DNA of 64,000 nt from Thermodesulfatator atlanticus DSM 21156 (GTDB lineage Bacteria > Desulfobacterota > Thermodesulfobacteria > Thermodesulfobacteriales > Thermodesulfatatoraceae), in the NCBI RefSeq assembly GCF_000421585.1, contig NZ_ATXH01000007.1, forward strand, positions 1-64,000, read 5' to 3'. The translations under genes and the position numbers were made by a program. Within the stretch, counting starts at the first letter, position 1, and every line of letters starts with the position of its first letter. The notes under the pieces were generated by a model. The model saw only the letters and a list, made by a program, of their open reading frames with translations, searched no databases and had not been told where the DNA came from. This document shows, piece after piece, positions 8,028-18,056 of this stretch.

Positions 8028-10646
8028 TCAGGCTACTTTGGCCTCGGGAATCTCTTCAGGAAAGTGCTTCCTGAAATCAAGACCGCCTTTGGTTTCGTCG
8101 TAATCCACCAGGATGTGATCGCCTTCCTGGAAAGTACCTTCAAGAATCTTCACTGCCAACGGATCTTCAATGTAGCGCTGGATAGCACGCTTAAGCGGAC
8201 GCGCCCCGTAAACAGGATCGTAACCCACTTCGGCAAGCCACTCTTTGGCCCGATCGGTAAGCTCAATGGTAATGTGGCGCTCTTCAAGACGCTGACGAAG
8301 ATAGCGAATCTGAATATCCACAATCTTCTTGAGATGTTCTTTGGTGAGCTTGTTGAAGATGATAATCTCGTCAATACGGTTCAGGAATTCTGGCCTGAAG
8401 TGCGCCCGCACAGCCTCCATCACTAAACGCTCAGCGTCTTTCCTATCCTCAAGCTCCATTACGTACTGTGAACCAAGGTTAGAGGTCATGATGATAATGG
8501 TGTTCTGGAAATTCACCGTGCGGCCTTTGCTGTCTGTAAGACGGCCGTCATCAAGGATCTGGAGCAAGATGTTAAACACATCGGGATGCGCCTTTTCTAT
8601 TTCGTCAAAAAGAATCACAGAATAAGGCCGTCTGCGCACGGCTTCGGTAAGCTGGCCCCCTTCTTCATAGCCCACATACCCAGGAGGCGCGCCTATGAGC
8701 TTAGAAACAGCGTGTTTTTCCATATATTCAGACATGTCGAAACGTATAAGTGCTTGCTCGGTGTCAAACATGAACTCTGCCAAAGCCTTGGCAAGCTCGG
8801 TCTTACCAACACCTGTGGGCCCAAGGAACATAAAAGACCCAATAGGACGATTCGGGTCTTTAAGTCCGGCACGGGCCCTGCGCACAGCATTGGCAATGGC
8901 CTTGATAGCATGGTCCTGACCAACCACTCGCTGGGCCAGGCGTTCTTCCATCTTAAGGAGCTTTTCGCGCTCAGATTCAAGAAGCTTGGTAACAGGAATT
9001 CCTGTCCACTTGGCCACCACTTCGGCAATGTCTTCCGCGGTAACTTCTTCTTTTAAGAAACTTTTGCCCTCTTTTTGAAGCTCCTCTAGCTTTTTGTTCC
9101 ATTCCTCAAGCTCTTTTTCAAGCTGAGGGATACGGCCATAAATGATTTCGGCCACTTTGTTTAAATCACCCTGACGTTCAGCCTGTTGGGCTTCAATGCG
9201 GAGTTGGTCGATTTTTTCTTTGATGGCCCGTATTTTCTGGATGATTTCCTTTTCCTTTTGCCACTGGGCCTTCATTTCTTCGAGCTTTTTGCGAAGCTCA
9301 TCAAGCTGCTCTTCGATCTTTTTACGACGCTCAACCGCCCGTGGGTCAGTCTCCCTTTCAAGGGCCATCTTTTCGATTTCAAGCTGCTTTATCTTGCGCT
9401 CGATTTCGTCGATCTCTGTGGGCATGGACTCGATCTCGATACGAAGCTTGGCCGCAGCCTCGTCGATTAGGTCGATGGCTTTGTCAGGGAGATAGCGATC
9501 GGTGATATAACGGGCAGAAAGCTGCACCGCTGCCACGATAGCGCTGTCAGTAATGCGCACACCGTGATGAACCTCAAATTTTTCCTTCAAACCACGCAGA
9601 ATAGCAATGGCCTCTTCAACAGAGGGCTCATCAACGTAAACGGGCTGAAAACGGCGTTCAAGAGCCGGGTCTTTTTCAATGTATTTGCGGTATTCGTCAA
9701 TCGTGGTGGCACCGATACAATGGAGCTCTCCTCGTGCCAGCGCAGGCTTTAGCATGTTAGCCGCATCCATTGCGCCCTCAGCAGCGCCAGCCCCCACTAT
9801 CGTATGAATCTCGTCGATGAAAAGGATTATTTCGCCTTCGCTCTCGGTGACTTCTTTTAGGACTGCCTTTAGGCGTTCTTCGAATTCACCTCGATACTTG
9901 GCACCGGCAAGAAGCGCACCCACATCAAGCTGAACAATACGTTTATTTTTAAGGGGCTCTGGGACATCCCCTGAAACAATACGCTGGGCAAGGCCTTCTA
10001 CAATAGCAGTTTTACCAACACCAGGCTCACCCACTAGCACCGGGTTATTTTTCGTGCGCCTGGAAAGAATTTGTATTACGCGGCGAATTTCTTCGTCACG
10101 ACCAATAACAGGATCAAGTTTTCCTGCCTTGGCCAAAGCGGTTAAGTCACGGCCAAATTTTTCAAGGGCCTGATATTTGTCTTCGGGATTCTGGTCAGTA
10201 ACCCGCTGGCCTTTGCGGATCTGGTTAATCACTTCCATCAAGTTTTCTTTGGTGATGCCACGCCTTTTAAGTATTTCAGCAGAAGGCGTATTGCTCTCGA
10301 GAATGGCTAAAAGGAGGTGCTCGGTAGAGACGTAATCATCGCGCATCTCAGAGGCAAGGCGCATAGCGCGCTCAAGCACCTGCTTCAGATTGGGAGAAAG
10401 ATAGACCTGAAATCCCGTTCCTGAAACAGAAGGGATCTTGTCAAGAACTTCATCAACGTCAGAAGAAATAAGTTTGTTGTTAATGCCCAGGCGATCGAGA
10501 ATCATGGGCACCAGTCCATCTTCTTGCTCAACCAGGGCCTTGAGAAGGTGCTCTACTTCCATATTTTGATGGCCGCGGGTTTCCGCAAGCCGTTGCGCTT
10601 CCTGGATAGCGTCTTGAGATTTAAAGGTGAATTTTTCAAGTCTCAT
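8028..10646 (-). CDS. clpB: ATP-dependent chaperone ClpB
   Basis: An 872-residue Hsp100 disaggregase of full length. It has the double Clp-N domain ([20 protein letters not shown] at the start), the first AAA+ domain with Walker A GEPGVGKT (about 203-210) and Walker [10 protein letters not shown], and the long coiled-coil M domain rich in Glu and Lys (about 405-530) that separates ClpB from ClpA or ClpC. The second AAA+ domain has Walker A GPTGVGKT (about 603-610) and [15 protein letters not shown]. It works with DnaK to dissolve heat-induced aggregates. It is transcribed alone, with its own promoter and terminator. Confidence 0.97.
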   Translation of the reverse strand: MRLEKFTFKSQDAIQEAQRLAETRGHQNMEVEHLLKALVEQEDGLVPMILDRLGINNKLISSDVDEVLDKIPSVSGTGFQVYLSPNLKQVLERAMRLASEMRDDYVSTEHLLLAILESNTPSAEILKRRGITKENLMEVINQIRKGQRVTDQNPEDKYQALEKFGRDLTALAKAGKLDPVIGRDEEIRRVIQILSRRTKNNPVLVGEPGVGKTAIVEGLAQRIVSGDVPEPLKNKRIVQLDVGALLAGAKYRGEFEERLKAVLKEVTESEGEIILFIDEIHTIVGAGAAEGAMDAANMLKPALARGELHCIGATTIDEYRKYIEKDPALERRFQPVYVDEPSVEEAIAILRGLKEKFEVHHGVRITDSAIVAAVQLSARYITDRYLPDKAIDLIDEAAAKLRIEIESMPTEIDEIERKIKQLEIEKMALERETDPRAVERRKKIEEQLDELRKKLEEMKAQWQKEKEIIQKIRAIKEKIDQLRIEAQQAERQGDLNKVAEIIYGRIPQLEKELEEWNKKLEELQKEGKSFLKEEVTAEDIAEVVAKWTGIPVTKLLESEREKLLKMEERLAQRVVGQDHAIKAIANAVRRARAGLKDPNRPIGSFMFLGPTGVGKTELAKALAEFMFDTEQALIRFDMSEYMEKHAVSKLIGAPPGYVGYEEGGQLTEAVRRRPYSVILFDEIEKAHPDVFNILLQILDDGRLTDSKGRTVNFQNTIIIMTSNLGSQYVMELEDRKDAERLVMEAVRAHFRPEFLNRIDEIIIFNKLTKEHLKKIVDIQIRYLRQRLEERHITIELTDRAKEWLAEVGYDPVYGARPLKRAIQRYIEDPLAVKILEGTFQEGDHILVDYDETKGGLDFRKHFPEEIPEAKVA

Positions 10647-10711
10647 ATTTCTACCTCCTGTATTTTTTCATTTTTTCCAATTTTTTAGCGATTTAACGCT
10701 TTCGCTTGGGA

Positions 10712-10739
10712 AGGTAAGGATGGTGGTTTCCGGTGTCAA
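10712..10739 (-). promoter_or_regulatory. Candidate sigma-70 promoter of clpB
   Basis: Read on the minus strand, TTGACA (10739-10734) and TTACCT (10717-10712) are 16 bases apart and lie about 65 bases before the clpB ATG. The -10 match is poor. No CIRCE inverted repeat was seen. Confidence 0.35.
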
Positions 10740-10821
10740 GAAGCGGCAAATTTTTCCCAGGCGGAAAATCTTTCCTAGGAAATTTTTGCTTGTTATTTTC
10801 TTTGTCAGCCCAAGCCTTCTC

Positions 10822-10924
10822 CTCTTCTGAGCGAAGCGAAGAGCCTGCCCTGAGCCAAATCCCTGAGTAACAGGCGAGGGGGCCTTTCTTTCCAACGTCA
10901 TTCTGAGCCGCAGGCGAAGAATCC
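10822..10924. repeat. Dispersed repeat of the TTCTGAGC-GAAGAATCC type
   Basis: The segment contains TTCTGAGCGAAGCGAAGAGCC and CATTCTGAGCCGCAGGCGAAGAATCC-like blocks, two related units in tandem. Such short palindrome-prone blocks are common as dispersed intergenic repeats in this and related phyla. It codes for nothing recognisable. Confidence 0.55.
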
Positions 10925-11039
10925 AATAATCGATCTGTGGACGCTTCAGTCGATTCGCTTCCTCAGCAGCATGACAGTAGCAGTGTCATCCCTAGTCATT
11001 AACCGTGATGAGCGATTACTCACAGCGAAAAAGCATTGC

Positions 11040-11064
11040 GGGGCAGGGCATCTGGCCTGTCCCC
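11040..11064. repeat. Short imperfect inverted repeat
   Basis: GGGGCAGG (from 11040) and CCTGTCCCC (to 11064) pair with one bulged base around the loop GCATCTGG. It lies about 65 bases upstream of the sigma-54 promoter and could be an enhancer-type site or simply a repeat remnant. Confidence 0.45.
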
Positions 11065-11128
11065 TTAAGACCCATTTTCACAGGAGTGGGAAGGGATCTC
11101 CAAGAGGAACGTCACTCCCAACAACAAC

Positions 11129-11144
11129 TGGCATGCCCGTTGCA
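11129..11144 (+). promoter_or_regulatory. Sigma-54 promoter of the flagellar hook operon
   Basis: TGGCATGCCCGTTGCA matches the sigma-54 (RpoN) consensus TGGCAYG-N4-TTGCW in every position, with the invariant GG and GC 12 bases apart. The transcription start should fall near 11155, followed by a strong AAAGGAGGG site and the fliK ATG at 11174. Hook-stage flagellar genes are often under RpoN control. Confidence 0.8.
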
Positions 11145-11173
11145 GTAACAAATCAGCAGCAAAGGAGGGCAAA

Positions 11174-12703
11174 ATGAAAATCGAAGCAAGCATGTCAAAT
11201 AACTCTCTGGGTGCTTTTAACACAAATAATTCGAATTCTTTTAACGCTGGACTAGATTTCTTTGCTCTTTTATTGGGGCTCCTAGGAAAAGGTGGAGCTA
11301 TTTTTACGGAAATAAAAGGAAACATAAGCGAAGAAATAAGCAATAAAAATTTAGCAGATCTTGAAAATCAGTTGGCAGACATCCCATTTTTAAAGGATTT
11401 TCTTGAAAAATTTCAGAAACTTTCAGAAGGCTCCAAGGGAGAAGAAACATCTGATTTATCTAATTTATCTGATTTAATAGCCTTTCTCAAGAACCATACT
11501 AAAAAATTACATCTTACCAACAAAGAAACTGATGAAAATATAAATAAAGACGAAGAAATTGCAATAATAAATTCCTATTTCAATAATTTTACTAATGGAA
11601 AGTTACCTCAAGAAAATAAAACACAAGAAAACTATTTAAACAATGATATCGTAAAAATTTTAGAAAAAAGCAACAATACTACACCAAGCAAAATATTAAA
11701 GGAAATAATCAGCAAAAAAGAAGCTTACATTTCTAAAGAAAACGAGCTTAAAATCCAAAAAACCATCCAGAATAAAAAAACACAAGAAACCAACAACAAA
11801 GTAGAACTCCCGAAAAAAGACATTTCCAGCGAGTACTTACTAAACAAGAACTACCAAAACATCAGTAAAACCCCCCAGGACAATACGCAGAAAATTAAAG
11901 ATAATTATTTTAACCCAAAAGATAAGGAAATCCAACCACCAAATAGCACAAACAAAGCCTTAACCCAAAACGAAAAATTTTTGAAAATGGAAAAAAACAT
12001 TGAAAAACAAGACAAAATAGACAAACTCGAAATCAGAAAAGACCCGGTCAATAATAATAACACAGATAAAATTACAACAAAAGAACTTAATAAAAACATC
12101 AAAGACATAAACCAAAAAGCAGACGAACACATCAAAAACACATTAGAAATGAAATCTCAGCTTAAATTCCAGCCAGAACACAAAGCAAAAGAAATTGATG
12201 ACAGACACCAAAATACAGAAATTAATTTTGTGAGACACAACCTTCAAAACCAAAAAATTCAAAACCAAGAACATCAAACGTACTTACAAAAAAATACAGA
12301 AATTAGACCTCAAGAAATACCTCACTTTGTTAAAGAACTAATCATCAAAACCAACAATGAAGGCAAGCACCATATAAAGATAAAACTTGATCCTCCTAAT
12401 CTGGGAGAAGTAAAAATATCAATGTCAATTGACAAAGGAGAAGTAAAACTAATCTTCACGGTGGAGAATTCCCAGGCAGCACAGGCCCTACAACAGCAAA
12501 TAAACAATCTAAATAAAGCCATTTTAGATTGTGGCTTACAACTGAATAGTTGTCATATTAATCTAGGACAAAATCAAGATGAACAAAAGAAAAATTTTCA
12601 GGGGAACCAAGATAAGAAGAAAGTAGCTAAGATAGGAAACGACTTAAATGAAGAATCAAAAGTTCCTGATTATTACCAGGGAATAATAAATATTAAAATT
12701 TAA
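11174..12703 (+). CDS. fliK: Flagellar hook-length control protein FliK
   Basis: A 509-residue protein. Residues about 375-470 form the FliK C-terminal (Flg_hook) domain: IKIKLDPPNLGEVKISMSID, then VKLIFTVENSQAAQALQQQI. This domain switches the export apparatus from hook to filament substrates. The N-terminal 370 residues are a low-complexity ruler region extremely rich in Lys, Asn, Gln and Glu, encoded by DNA much richer in A than its neighbours. Divergent rulers are normal for FliK. It is the first gene of a four-gene run (fliK-flgD-flgE-flgE2) behind a sigma-54 promoter. The start ATG has the ribosome-binding site AAAGGAGGG. Confidence 0.88.
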   Translation: MKIEASMSNNSLGAFNTNNSNSFNAGLDFFALLLGLLGKGGAIFTEIKGNISEEISNKNLADLENQLADIPFLKDFLEKFQKLSEGSKGEETSDLSNLSDLIAFLKNHTKKLHLTNKETDENINKDEEIAIINSYFNNFTNGKLPQENKTQENYLNNDIVKILEKSNNTTPSKILKEIISKKEAYISKENELKIQKTIQNKKTQETNNKVELPKKDISSEYLLNKNYQNISKTPQDNTQKIKDNYFNPKDKEIQPPNSTNKALTQNEKFLKMEKNIEKQDKIDKLEIRKDPVNNNNTDKITTKELNKNIKDINQKADEHIKNTLEMKSQLKFQPEHKAKEIDDRHQNTEINFVRHNLQNQKIQNQEHQTYLQKNTEIRPQEIPHFVKELIIKTNNEGKHHIKIKLDPPNLGEVKISMSIDKGEVKLIFTVENSQAAQALQQQINNLNKAILDCGLQLNSCHINLGQNQDEQKKNFQGNQDKKKVAKIGNDLNEESKVPDYYQGIINIKI

Positions 12704-12719
12704 ACTTAGGAGTTAGCTT

Positions 12720-13412
12720 ATGATCTCCGGCAAAACACAGCTTGAAGAAAAGCCTAGTCTTTTCCAGGAAGTTGATACTAACAAACCAAAAATAAGAGAA
12801 CCTAAAAAAGTCCTAGATCGGGATGATTTTATGGTTTTATTCATCAAACAATTAGAGTTTCAAGATCCCTTAAAACCTCTTGAAAATAACGAAATGGCTA
12901 CTCAACTAGCCCTTTTCAATCAGGTTGATCAGTTATTCGATCTAAATGAAAAGATTAAACAGCTTGTTGACATTGCCCAAAATGACAATCTTCAGACCAT
13001 CTCAGGACTTATTGGTAAAAAAGCACTTGTTAAAAGCAGTACCGGACGCGTTGAAAATGGCAATTTCTTAGGTGGAAAACTCATCCTTGAACAACCTATA
13101 AACGATGTCGCGCTAAAAATATATGACGAAAAAGGAAAACTTATAAAAACACTAGATATAGGTGCACTTTCTGCAGGAGAACATTCTATTGATTGGGATG
13201 CTAAAGACAAAGATGGAAACCCAGTCTCTGACGGAAATTATCGCTTTTACGTAGAAACTCCAACAGCAGAAGAAAAATCTTATGTAACAATTAAGACTGT
13301 TGGACGTATTACAGGTGCTTTACTTGAAGACAACAAATATCAACTCCTGTTTAACGGACACGAAGAAATAGACTTATCAGAGCTTGAAAAAATCATGGCT
13401 GAGGAGGCTTAA
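12720..13412 (+). CDS. flgD: Flagellar hook-capping protein FlgD
   Basis: A 230-residue protein. The N-terminal FlgD motif is clear: DFMVLFIKQLEFQDPLKPLE, then NEMATQLALFNQVDQL (residues about 38-75). The C-terminal half has the FlgD Ig-like segment (LIKTLDIGALSAGEHSIDWD, then DGNPVSDGNYRFYV). FlgD forms the transient cap on which hook subunits assemble. It starts 16 bases after fliK, with an AGGAG site, and ends three bases before flgE. Confidence 0.93.
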   Translation: MISGKTQLEEKPSLFQEVDTNKPKIREPKKVLDRDDFMVLFIKQLEFQDPLKPLENNEMATQLALFNQVDQLFDLNEKIKQLVDIAQNDNLQTISGLIGKKALVKSSTGRVENGNFLGGKLILEQPINDVALKIYDEKGKLIKTLDIGALSAGEHSIDWDAKDKDGNPVSDGNYRFYVETPTAEEKSYVTIKTVGRITGALLEDNKYQLLFNGHEEIDLSELEKIMAEEA

Positions 13413-13415
13413 ATA

Positions 13416-14822
13416 ATGGGCTTGTTTGGAAGCATTTACGTCGGCAAAAGCGGCGTCTCATCCATGAGCCATGGGATAGGCGTCACTGCTGATAACCTTG
13501 CTAACCTTGAAAGCACTGGATTTCGAGGAAGCAGAGCCCTTTTTGAAGACTTTTTTGCCAGGGCCAACACCGAAGCACCTCCCTACGACGAAAAAGGCCT
13601 GGGCTCAAGGGTTAAGGACATAGAAGTACTTTACAACGAAGGTCCTATTAAACAGACTGAGCAACCTTCAGATATGGCTATTTCGGGGAAGGGATTTTTC
13701 ACCGTTTCTGACGGCGAAAATTTATACTATACCCGGGACGGCCAGTTTCTTCCCCGCGAAGTTGAAGAAGGTCGCATGCGTCTTTCGCTTCCCACAGGCT
13801 ACGATCTTTTGGGCTGGATTTGTCCCGAAGGGGTTGATTGCAGCACCATTACCTCAGGTGACTTAACACCCGTTGAATTTGCACGCTATATAAACGGTCA
13901 GGCCACAAGCAAAATAACAATTCAAATGAATTTTGATACCAGCAAACCCGCTGAAGAAACCGACTCGAATCTTTTCGATTTATGGAACGCCAATAATTCC
14001 CCTCCCCTTGAGGACGGGGCCTATGATTTTAAAGTGGATATACCCGTTTATGATGGCCTCGGTAACCTTCATGATCTTAATCTTTACGTGGACAGGACTT
14101 CTGACCCTCAGGTTTTTGAATTTTTAATAGGAATCCCCCCTGAAGCTGATCCCCGGGGGACAGGGCCTTATTCAGGCGCCTTAATGACAGGAAGAATCCG
14201 CTTCGGTTACTTAGGGCAGCTTGAATCTTTAGAAGACTTACAACTTGTTAGTGATGTTTCTGGCACAAGAACACCTCTTAACACTTATTCAGATGAGGGG
14301 TTCCCGGTTTTTACGGTAGATTTTGGAGCAGGCCCTCAGCAAATTGCCCTTGATTTTGGCACACGCTTCAATGTGGCAAACAATACCTGGGAACGCCTAG
14401 AAGACCATGCTAGCACGGCATTTGCTTCACCCTACGCCGTGCTTAACCAAAACGTAGATGGCTATCCACCTGGATTTTTTGAAACACTTAATATTACCGA
14501 AGACGGCGTTTTACAGATCTCTTATACCAACAATCAAACCTTTGATGTTGCGCGTATTCCTTTGGCCCTTTTCGGCAGCCCTGACGAATTAGAGCGTGCA
14601 GGGGGAAACCTTTTTAAAGCTGTAGCTGGAACAACTCCTGAAATGATTCCTCCAGGGAAAAGTAGCCCTGGGGCTATTTTTGGAGGAGCACTTGAAGGCT
14701 CAAACGTAGATGTAGCCAATGAGATGGTTCATCTTATAACTCTCCAGCGGGCTTTCCAGAGCAATGCCCGCATAATCACCACGGCGGACCAAATGCTAGA
14801 AGACTTTTTAAGACAAGTTTAG
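13416..14822 (+). CDS. flgE: Flagellar hook protein FlgE (shorter paralogue)
   Basis: A 468-residue hook protein with the flagellar rod/hook N-terminal motif (GIGVTADNLANLESTGFRGS). The FlgE/F/G-type core follows (QPSDMAISGKGFFTVSDG, then YYTRDGQFL), and the C-terminus closes with the coiled-coil segment LEGSNVDVANEMVHLITLQR, FQSNARII, DQMLEDFLRQV. The middle domain includes VPVYDGLGNLHDL. It starts three bases after flgD with a GAGGAGG site. A second, larger flgE paralogue follows. Confidence 0.92.
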   Translation: MGLFGSIYVGKSGVSSMSHGIGVTADNLANLESTGFRGSRALFEDFFARANTEAPPYDEKGLGSRVKDIEVLYNEGPIKQTEQPSDMAISGKGFFTVSDGENLYYTRDGQFLPREVEEGRMRLSLPTGYDLLGWICPEGVDCSTITSGDLTPVEFARYINGQATSKITIQMNFDTSKPAEETDSNLFDLWNANNSPPLEDGAYDFKVDIPVYDGLGNLHDLNLYVDRTSDPQVFEFLIGIPPEADPRGTGPYSGALMTGRIRFGYLGQLESLEDLQLVSDVSGTRTPLNTYSDEGFPVFTVDFGAGPQQIALDFGTRFNVANNTWERLEDHASTAFASPYAVLNQNVDGYPPGFFETLNITEDGVLQISYTNNQTFDVARIPLALFGSPDELERAGGNLFKAVAGTTPEMIPPGKSSPGAIFGGALEGSNVDVANEMVHLITLQRAFQSNARIITTADQMLEDFLRQV

Positions 14823-14886
14823 GAATTTTGAGCTGACTAACCAATGCTGACGAAAAATATTACTAGGAACTTATAGGAGGTAAGTT

Positions 14887-17232
14887 ATGGGTTTGACTGA
14901 TGCCCTTTTTGCAGGAACAAGTGGCTTAAGGAGCCTTGGTCACGGCATGAGCGTAGTTGGCGATAACGTGGCCAACCTGAATACCTCTGCCTTTAAAGGG
15001 GCCCGTATTACATTTTCAGACGTTATGGCCCAAAGGATTAACACTTCTTCTGGCTCCGGGCAGATGGGTCGCGGGGCTTCCATCAACGCCCTTTATCCTA
15101 TGATGCAACAGGGTTCCTTTGAAAGCACCGCTAGCCCCACCGACCTTGCCATCGCGGGAAATGGTTTTTTTATCCTTAAGGAACCTGGCTCTAGCGGTAA
15201 TACTTTTTACACCCGAGATGGCCAGTTCCTTGTAGAAAAACAGGGATACTTGGTCAATCCTGCGGGGTTTAGAGTTCAAGGGTGGCAAATAGATGAAGTA
15301 ACTGGAGATATTACCGGAGCTTTACAAGATATTCAAATCCAGCGCAGTTCTCCTCCGGTCCAAACATCTAAAGTGGATGTAATAACGAATCTTGATACAC
15401 GTGAAGAATTAGAAACCATGGAAATTCCTTTAGAAGGTAATGTTTACGTAGCTTCAGGGGATCCTTCTCAAACTATTACAACAAACTTTGTTATTAGAGA
15501 TATCAATGGTCAAGATATCCCAATCAAAGTAATATTAACCTGGAATGGTACTACTCAGAAATGGGACAACTATTCAATTATATACGAAACTACTGGAGAA
15601 GTTTTAGCAAGTGGTTCTGACACAACCGCAACCAAAGCCACTATCGAACTTCCTATTACTAAAGAAAAAGTTCTTATAAACTGGTCAAATGTTACTCATG
15701 AAAATGGACTAACAGAAGGACTCAGTGTTCCTGGACGTGCCGGTTTGATTAAGCTAGATGACAACGGCACACCAATTCCTGAAAATACATGGAAAAGTAT
15801 AGATATTACAGTAAAAGATGCAAGTGGTAATGATATCCCATTAAGGATTTATCTTTATTTTCAAAATGGTACACCACCTAACATCACTGATTTTCCAGCA
15901 GAAATACAGGATTCACTACCAGAGTTAGCCAATGGCCGATGGCATTTTTTGGTATTTCAATCTCCAACACCAGGAGCGACTCGGCCCTCTGAAGAAACTG
16001 ACAGCATTCTCCTATCGTGGGGTAGTAATATAAGTGATGTCAAACGTAAAGCTTCCTTCTTCTTAGACGGTACAACTCAAAAAATAAATTTTAATTGGGA
16101 TGCTGTTAATTACAGTTCAACTGGAACTGGTGATTTAGACACTATAAAAAGTGACTCAGGTGAAGATTTCTTCCGTTTGCAACAAGTAAATACAATCTAT
16201 GATAGTTGGAATGCTCGAAATGAAACTCCTCTTCCTAATACTGAATATACCTATCGTACTACGCTCACTATTTACGATTCTCTAGGAACCCCTCATGAAG
16301 TTACAATTTATTATGATAGGACTACAAAGGATAATGTTTATGAATTTTTAGTTGCTTGTGATCCGAAAGAAGACCAAAGAGATTTTATCGATGACACTAT
16401 ACCAATGCAGTGGACTACAACAGAAGGTTCTGTAACCGTTAAAGAACAAATTCCTTCTGGAAATACTCTAGCAGACACTAAAAGAGGAGTTTTAATGTAT
16501 GGACGCTTAGAATTTGACAATCAAGGCAATGTTAAACAATTTTATGAGACCTATCGCGTTGACCCTGACACCGGAGATATAGTTCAAATCATTAACGAAA
16601 ATGGAAGTCCTATAAGTGATGCAGAGGACGGATTTAATATTCTCGGAAAACACGGGTACCCTTTAGTCCTAGCTGACTTTTTAGGCTTAAATCTAGACCA
16701 AGATCCTCCTCAAACAGATGAAGAACTTGCTGCTGCACGGAAAGACATTCAAAACATTGAACTAAATTTTGGTTATTACTACAAGGATGGCGCTTGGCGT
16801 TCAGAATCTGTAAGAACAACCCAGTATGCTACTAGTAATTCAACTATTTTTTACGATCAGGATGGTTACGGTCCCGGATATCTTGAGTCAATATCAGTTG
16901 ATACCGAGGGAGTTCTCACTGGACATTATTCAAACGGAAGGGTAATTCCTCTCTGGATGGTTGGGTTAGCCAATTTCAATGCACCAGAAATGCTCGACAA
17001 AGCAGGCGGAAACCTATATAGAGAAACCACCCACTCTGGACCTCCAGTTACCGGTAAGCCTGGCACAAACGGCCTTGGCTCTATCGCCCCCAACAGCCTT
17101 GAGCAGTCAAACGTTGACCTTGGTGAACAATTCGTAAAAATGATAACTATTCAGCGAGGCTTTCAAGCTGATGCCCGCACGATCACCGTAACTGACGCCA
17201 TGTTAGAAGAATTGATTAACCTTAAGCGTTAG
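14887..17232 (+). CDS. flgE: Large flagellar hook protein FlgE (781-residue paralogue)
   Basis: A second hook-type protein. The N-terminus (GHGMSVVGDNVANLNTSAFK) and C-terminus (LEQSNVDLGEQFVKMITIQR, GFQADARTITVTDAMLEELI) are the conserved coiled-coil ends of FlgE. Between them lies a much longer surface region (about residues 160-640) with two or more inserted beta-rich domains and PNTEYTYRTTLTIYDSLGTP near 460. The inserted part is richer in A/T than the ends. A strong site (AGGAGG, 14875-14880) precedes the ATG. Two hook genes in tandem suggest either a composite hook or alternative hooks. Which one forms the main hook cannot be told from sequence. Confidence 0.88.
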   Translation: MGLTDALFAGTSGLRSLGHGMSVVGDNVANLNTSAFKGARITFSDVMAQRINTSSGSGQMGRGASINALYPMMQQGSFESTASPTDLAIAGNGFFILKEPGSSGNTFYTRDGQFLVEKQGYLVNPAGFRVQGWQIDEVTGDITGALQDIQIQRSSPPVQTSKVDVITNLDTREELETMEIPLEGNVYVASGDPSQTITTNFVIRDINGQDIPIKVILTWNGTTQKWDNYSIIYETTGEVLASGSDTTATKATIELPITKEKVLINWSNVTHENGLTEGLSVPGRAGLIKLDDNGTPIPENTWKSIDITVKDASGNDIPLRIYLYFQNGTPPNITDFPAEIQDSLPELANGRWHFLVFQSPTPGATRPSEETDSILLSWGSNISDVKRKASFFLDGTTQKINFNWDAVNYSSTGTGDLDTIKSDSGEDFFRLQQVNTIYDSWNARNETPLPNTEYTYRTTLTIYDSLGTPHEVTIYYDRTTKDNVYEFLVACDPKEDQRDFIDDTIPMQWTTTEGSVTVKEQIPSGNTLADTKRGVLMYGRLEFDNQGNVKQFYETYRVDPDTGDIVQIINENGSPISDAEDGFNILGKHGYPLVLADFLGLNLDQDPPQTDEELAAARKDIQNIELNFGYYYKDGAWRSESVRTTQYATSNSTIFYDQDGYGPGYLESISVDTEGVLTGHYSNGRVIPLWMVGLANFNAPEMLDKAGGNLYRETTHSGPPVTGKPGTNGLGSIAPNSLEQSNVDLGEQFVKMITIQRGFQADARTITVTDAMLEELINLKR

Positions 17233-17250
17233 TTTTAGCGAATAAAAAAC

Positions 17251-17280
17251 CGTCGGCGGGGTAGTCCCGCCGACGATCTT
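17251..17280 (+). terminator. Hairpin terminator after the hook operon
   Basis: A perfect 10-bp stem (CGTCGGCGGG and CCCGCCGACG, 17251-17275) with the loop GTAGT lies 18 bases after the flgE2 stop. The following tail is only weakly T-rich (ATCTTACTCC). Confidence 0.7.
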
Positions 17281-17385
17281 ACTCCTTAAGGGAACAAAAT
17301 AAGTCTATACTTCTCTGTGAACCGCTTCCATTTTTCGGAACAATGGGATAGTTCCTAAATTGAGGGCGTTTTTGGGGCCCTATTA

Positions 17386-17682
17386 CTAGTTCTGGTTTTC
17401 CTTTACTTCAGGCTCAACCGTTATAAGTGGCAAAATCTTTTCGAGTTTTCTCTGCCCAATGCCCTTTACCTTGATCAAATCCTCAGGAGATTTGAAAGGC
17501 CCGTTTGCCTCTCGATAAGAAACTATGCGCTCAGCTACAACCTTTCCTACTCCTGGGAGCTCTGTTAACTCTTCAACCGAAGCTGTGTTAATGTTTATTT
17601 TGGCTAGCGCCATGGAAAACAAAAACAGGCTAAAAATCACTGCCAACAAAGTTACCTTTACCCTGCCCATCAAACCCTTCAT
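17386..17682 (-). CDS. ComEA-like helix-hairpin-helix protein
   Basis: A 98-residue secreted or membrane-anchored protein. Residues 1-27 are a signal or anchor ([17 protein letters not shown]). The remainder is a ComEA-type double helix-hairpin-helix: [20 protein letters not shown] and then [21 protein letters not shown]. ComEA binds incoming DNA in the periplasm during natural transformation, but small HhH proteins of this shape also occur without competence genes. The ATG has a GGAGG site eight bases upstream. It is a single gene flanked by hairpin-repeat remnants. Confidence 0.85.
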   Translation of the reverse strand: MKGLMGRVKVTLLAVIFSLFLFSMALAKININTASVEELTELPGVGKVVAERIVSYREANGPFKSPEDLIKVKGIGQRKLEKILPLITVEPEVKENQN

Positions 17683-17811
17683 TTTCCATCCTCCTTTAAA
17701 ATAAGTTTAATAATTATTATCGATAGGAAGATAGGAAAACTTAAATTTTAGAAAATTTTTTTCGGTTCAATTTGATCATTAATGAGGCATTTAAGGCCCG
17801 ACGTTTTTCGG

Positions 17812-17851
17812 GGTCCATTCCCATTTTTTGTTCCGAAAAGAAGAACGGATC
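17812..17851. repeat. Degenerate copy of the GGATCCGTTCCC hairpin family
   Basis: GGTCCATTCCCATTTTTTG, TTCCG and GAACGGATC line up with the intact copy at 26190-26232, but the arms no longer pair along their full length. Confidence 0.5.
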
Positions 17852-18016
17852 ACGAAAGGTTAGTTCAAGCCCAAAAGGGGGGTTTTCGAGCTCAGGAATT
17901 GAGAAAAGAATTTGGGAAACCATTGTATTTTTGACAAATAAATTTCACAATTTTTGTTCTGACATTTTTTTTAAAAGAAATGCTAAATTTCTGCCAAAGT
18001 AAAAGTCAAAAACAAA

Positions 18017-18056
18017 GATCCGTTTCTATTTTCTTTTCGAAGAATAGAAACGGATC
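18017..18056. repeat. Hairpin repeat, diverged copy with perfect arms
   Basis: The arms GATCCGTTTCTATT (18017-18030) and AATAGAAACGGATC (18043-18056) are perfectly complementary over 14 bases. Compared with the intact family copy, both arms carry compensating changes (CCCA to TCTA and matching bases), so pairing has been kept while sequence drifted. Confidence 0.75.

Larger units (their letters stand above)
10647..11128. other. Gene-free repeat-rich gap between clpB and fliK
   Basis: About 480 bases without a convincing gene. The half next to clpB carries its promoter region. The other half is made of dispersed-repeat remnants (10822-10924 and 11040-11064, listed separately). The short open frames across it are low-complexity translations of these repeats. 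Confidence 0.7.

Noticed and set aside
8064-9752. Several plus-strand open frames across clpB
   Set aside because: They are shadows of the clpB reading frame, without ribosome-binding sites or recognisable domains.
10971-11177. Open frame of 68 codons in the gap before fliK
   Set aside because: It translates dispersed-repeat DNA and overlaps the sigma-54 promoter and the fliK start.
17938-17980. Promoter-like TTGACA near 17937 for the small ORF at 18080
   Set aside because: No acceptable -10 box at the right distance could be found, and the region is uniformly A/T-rich.
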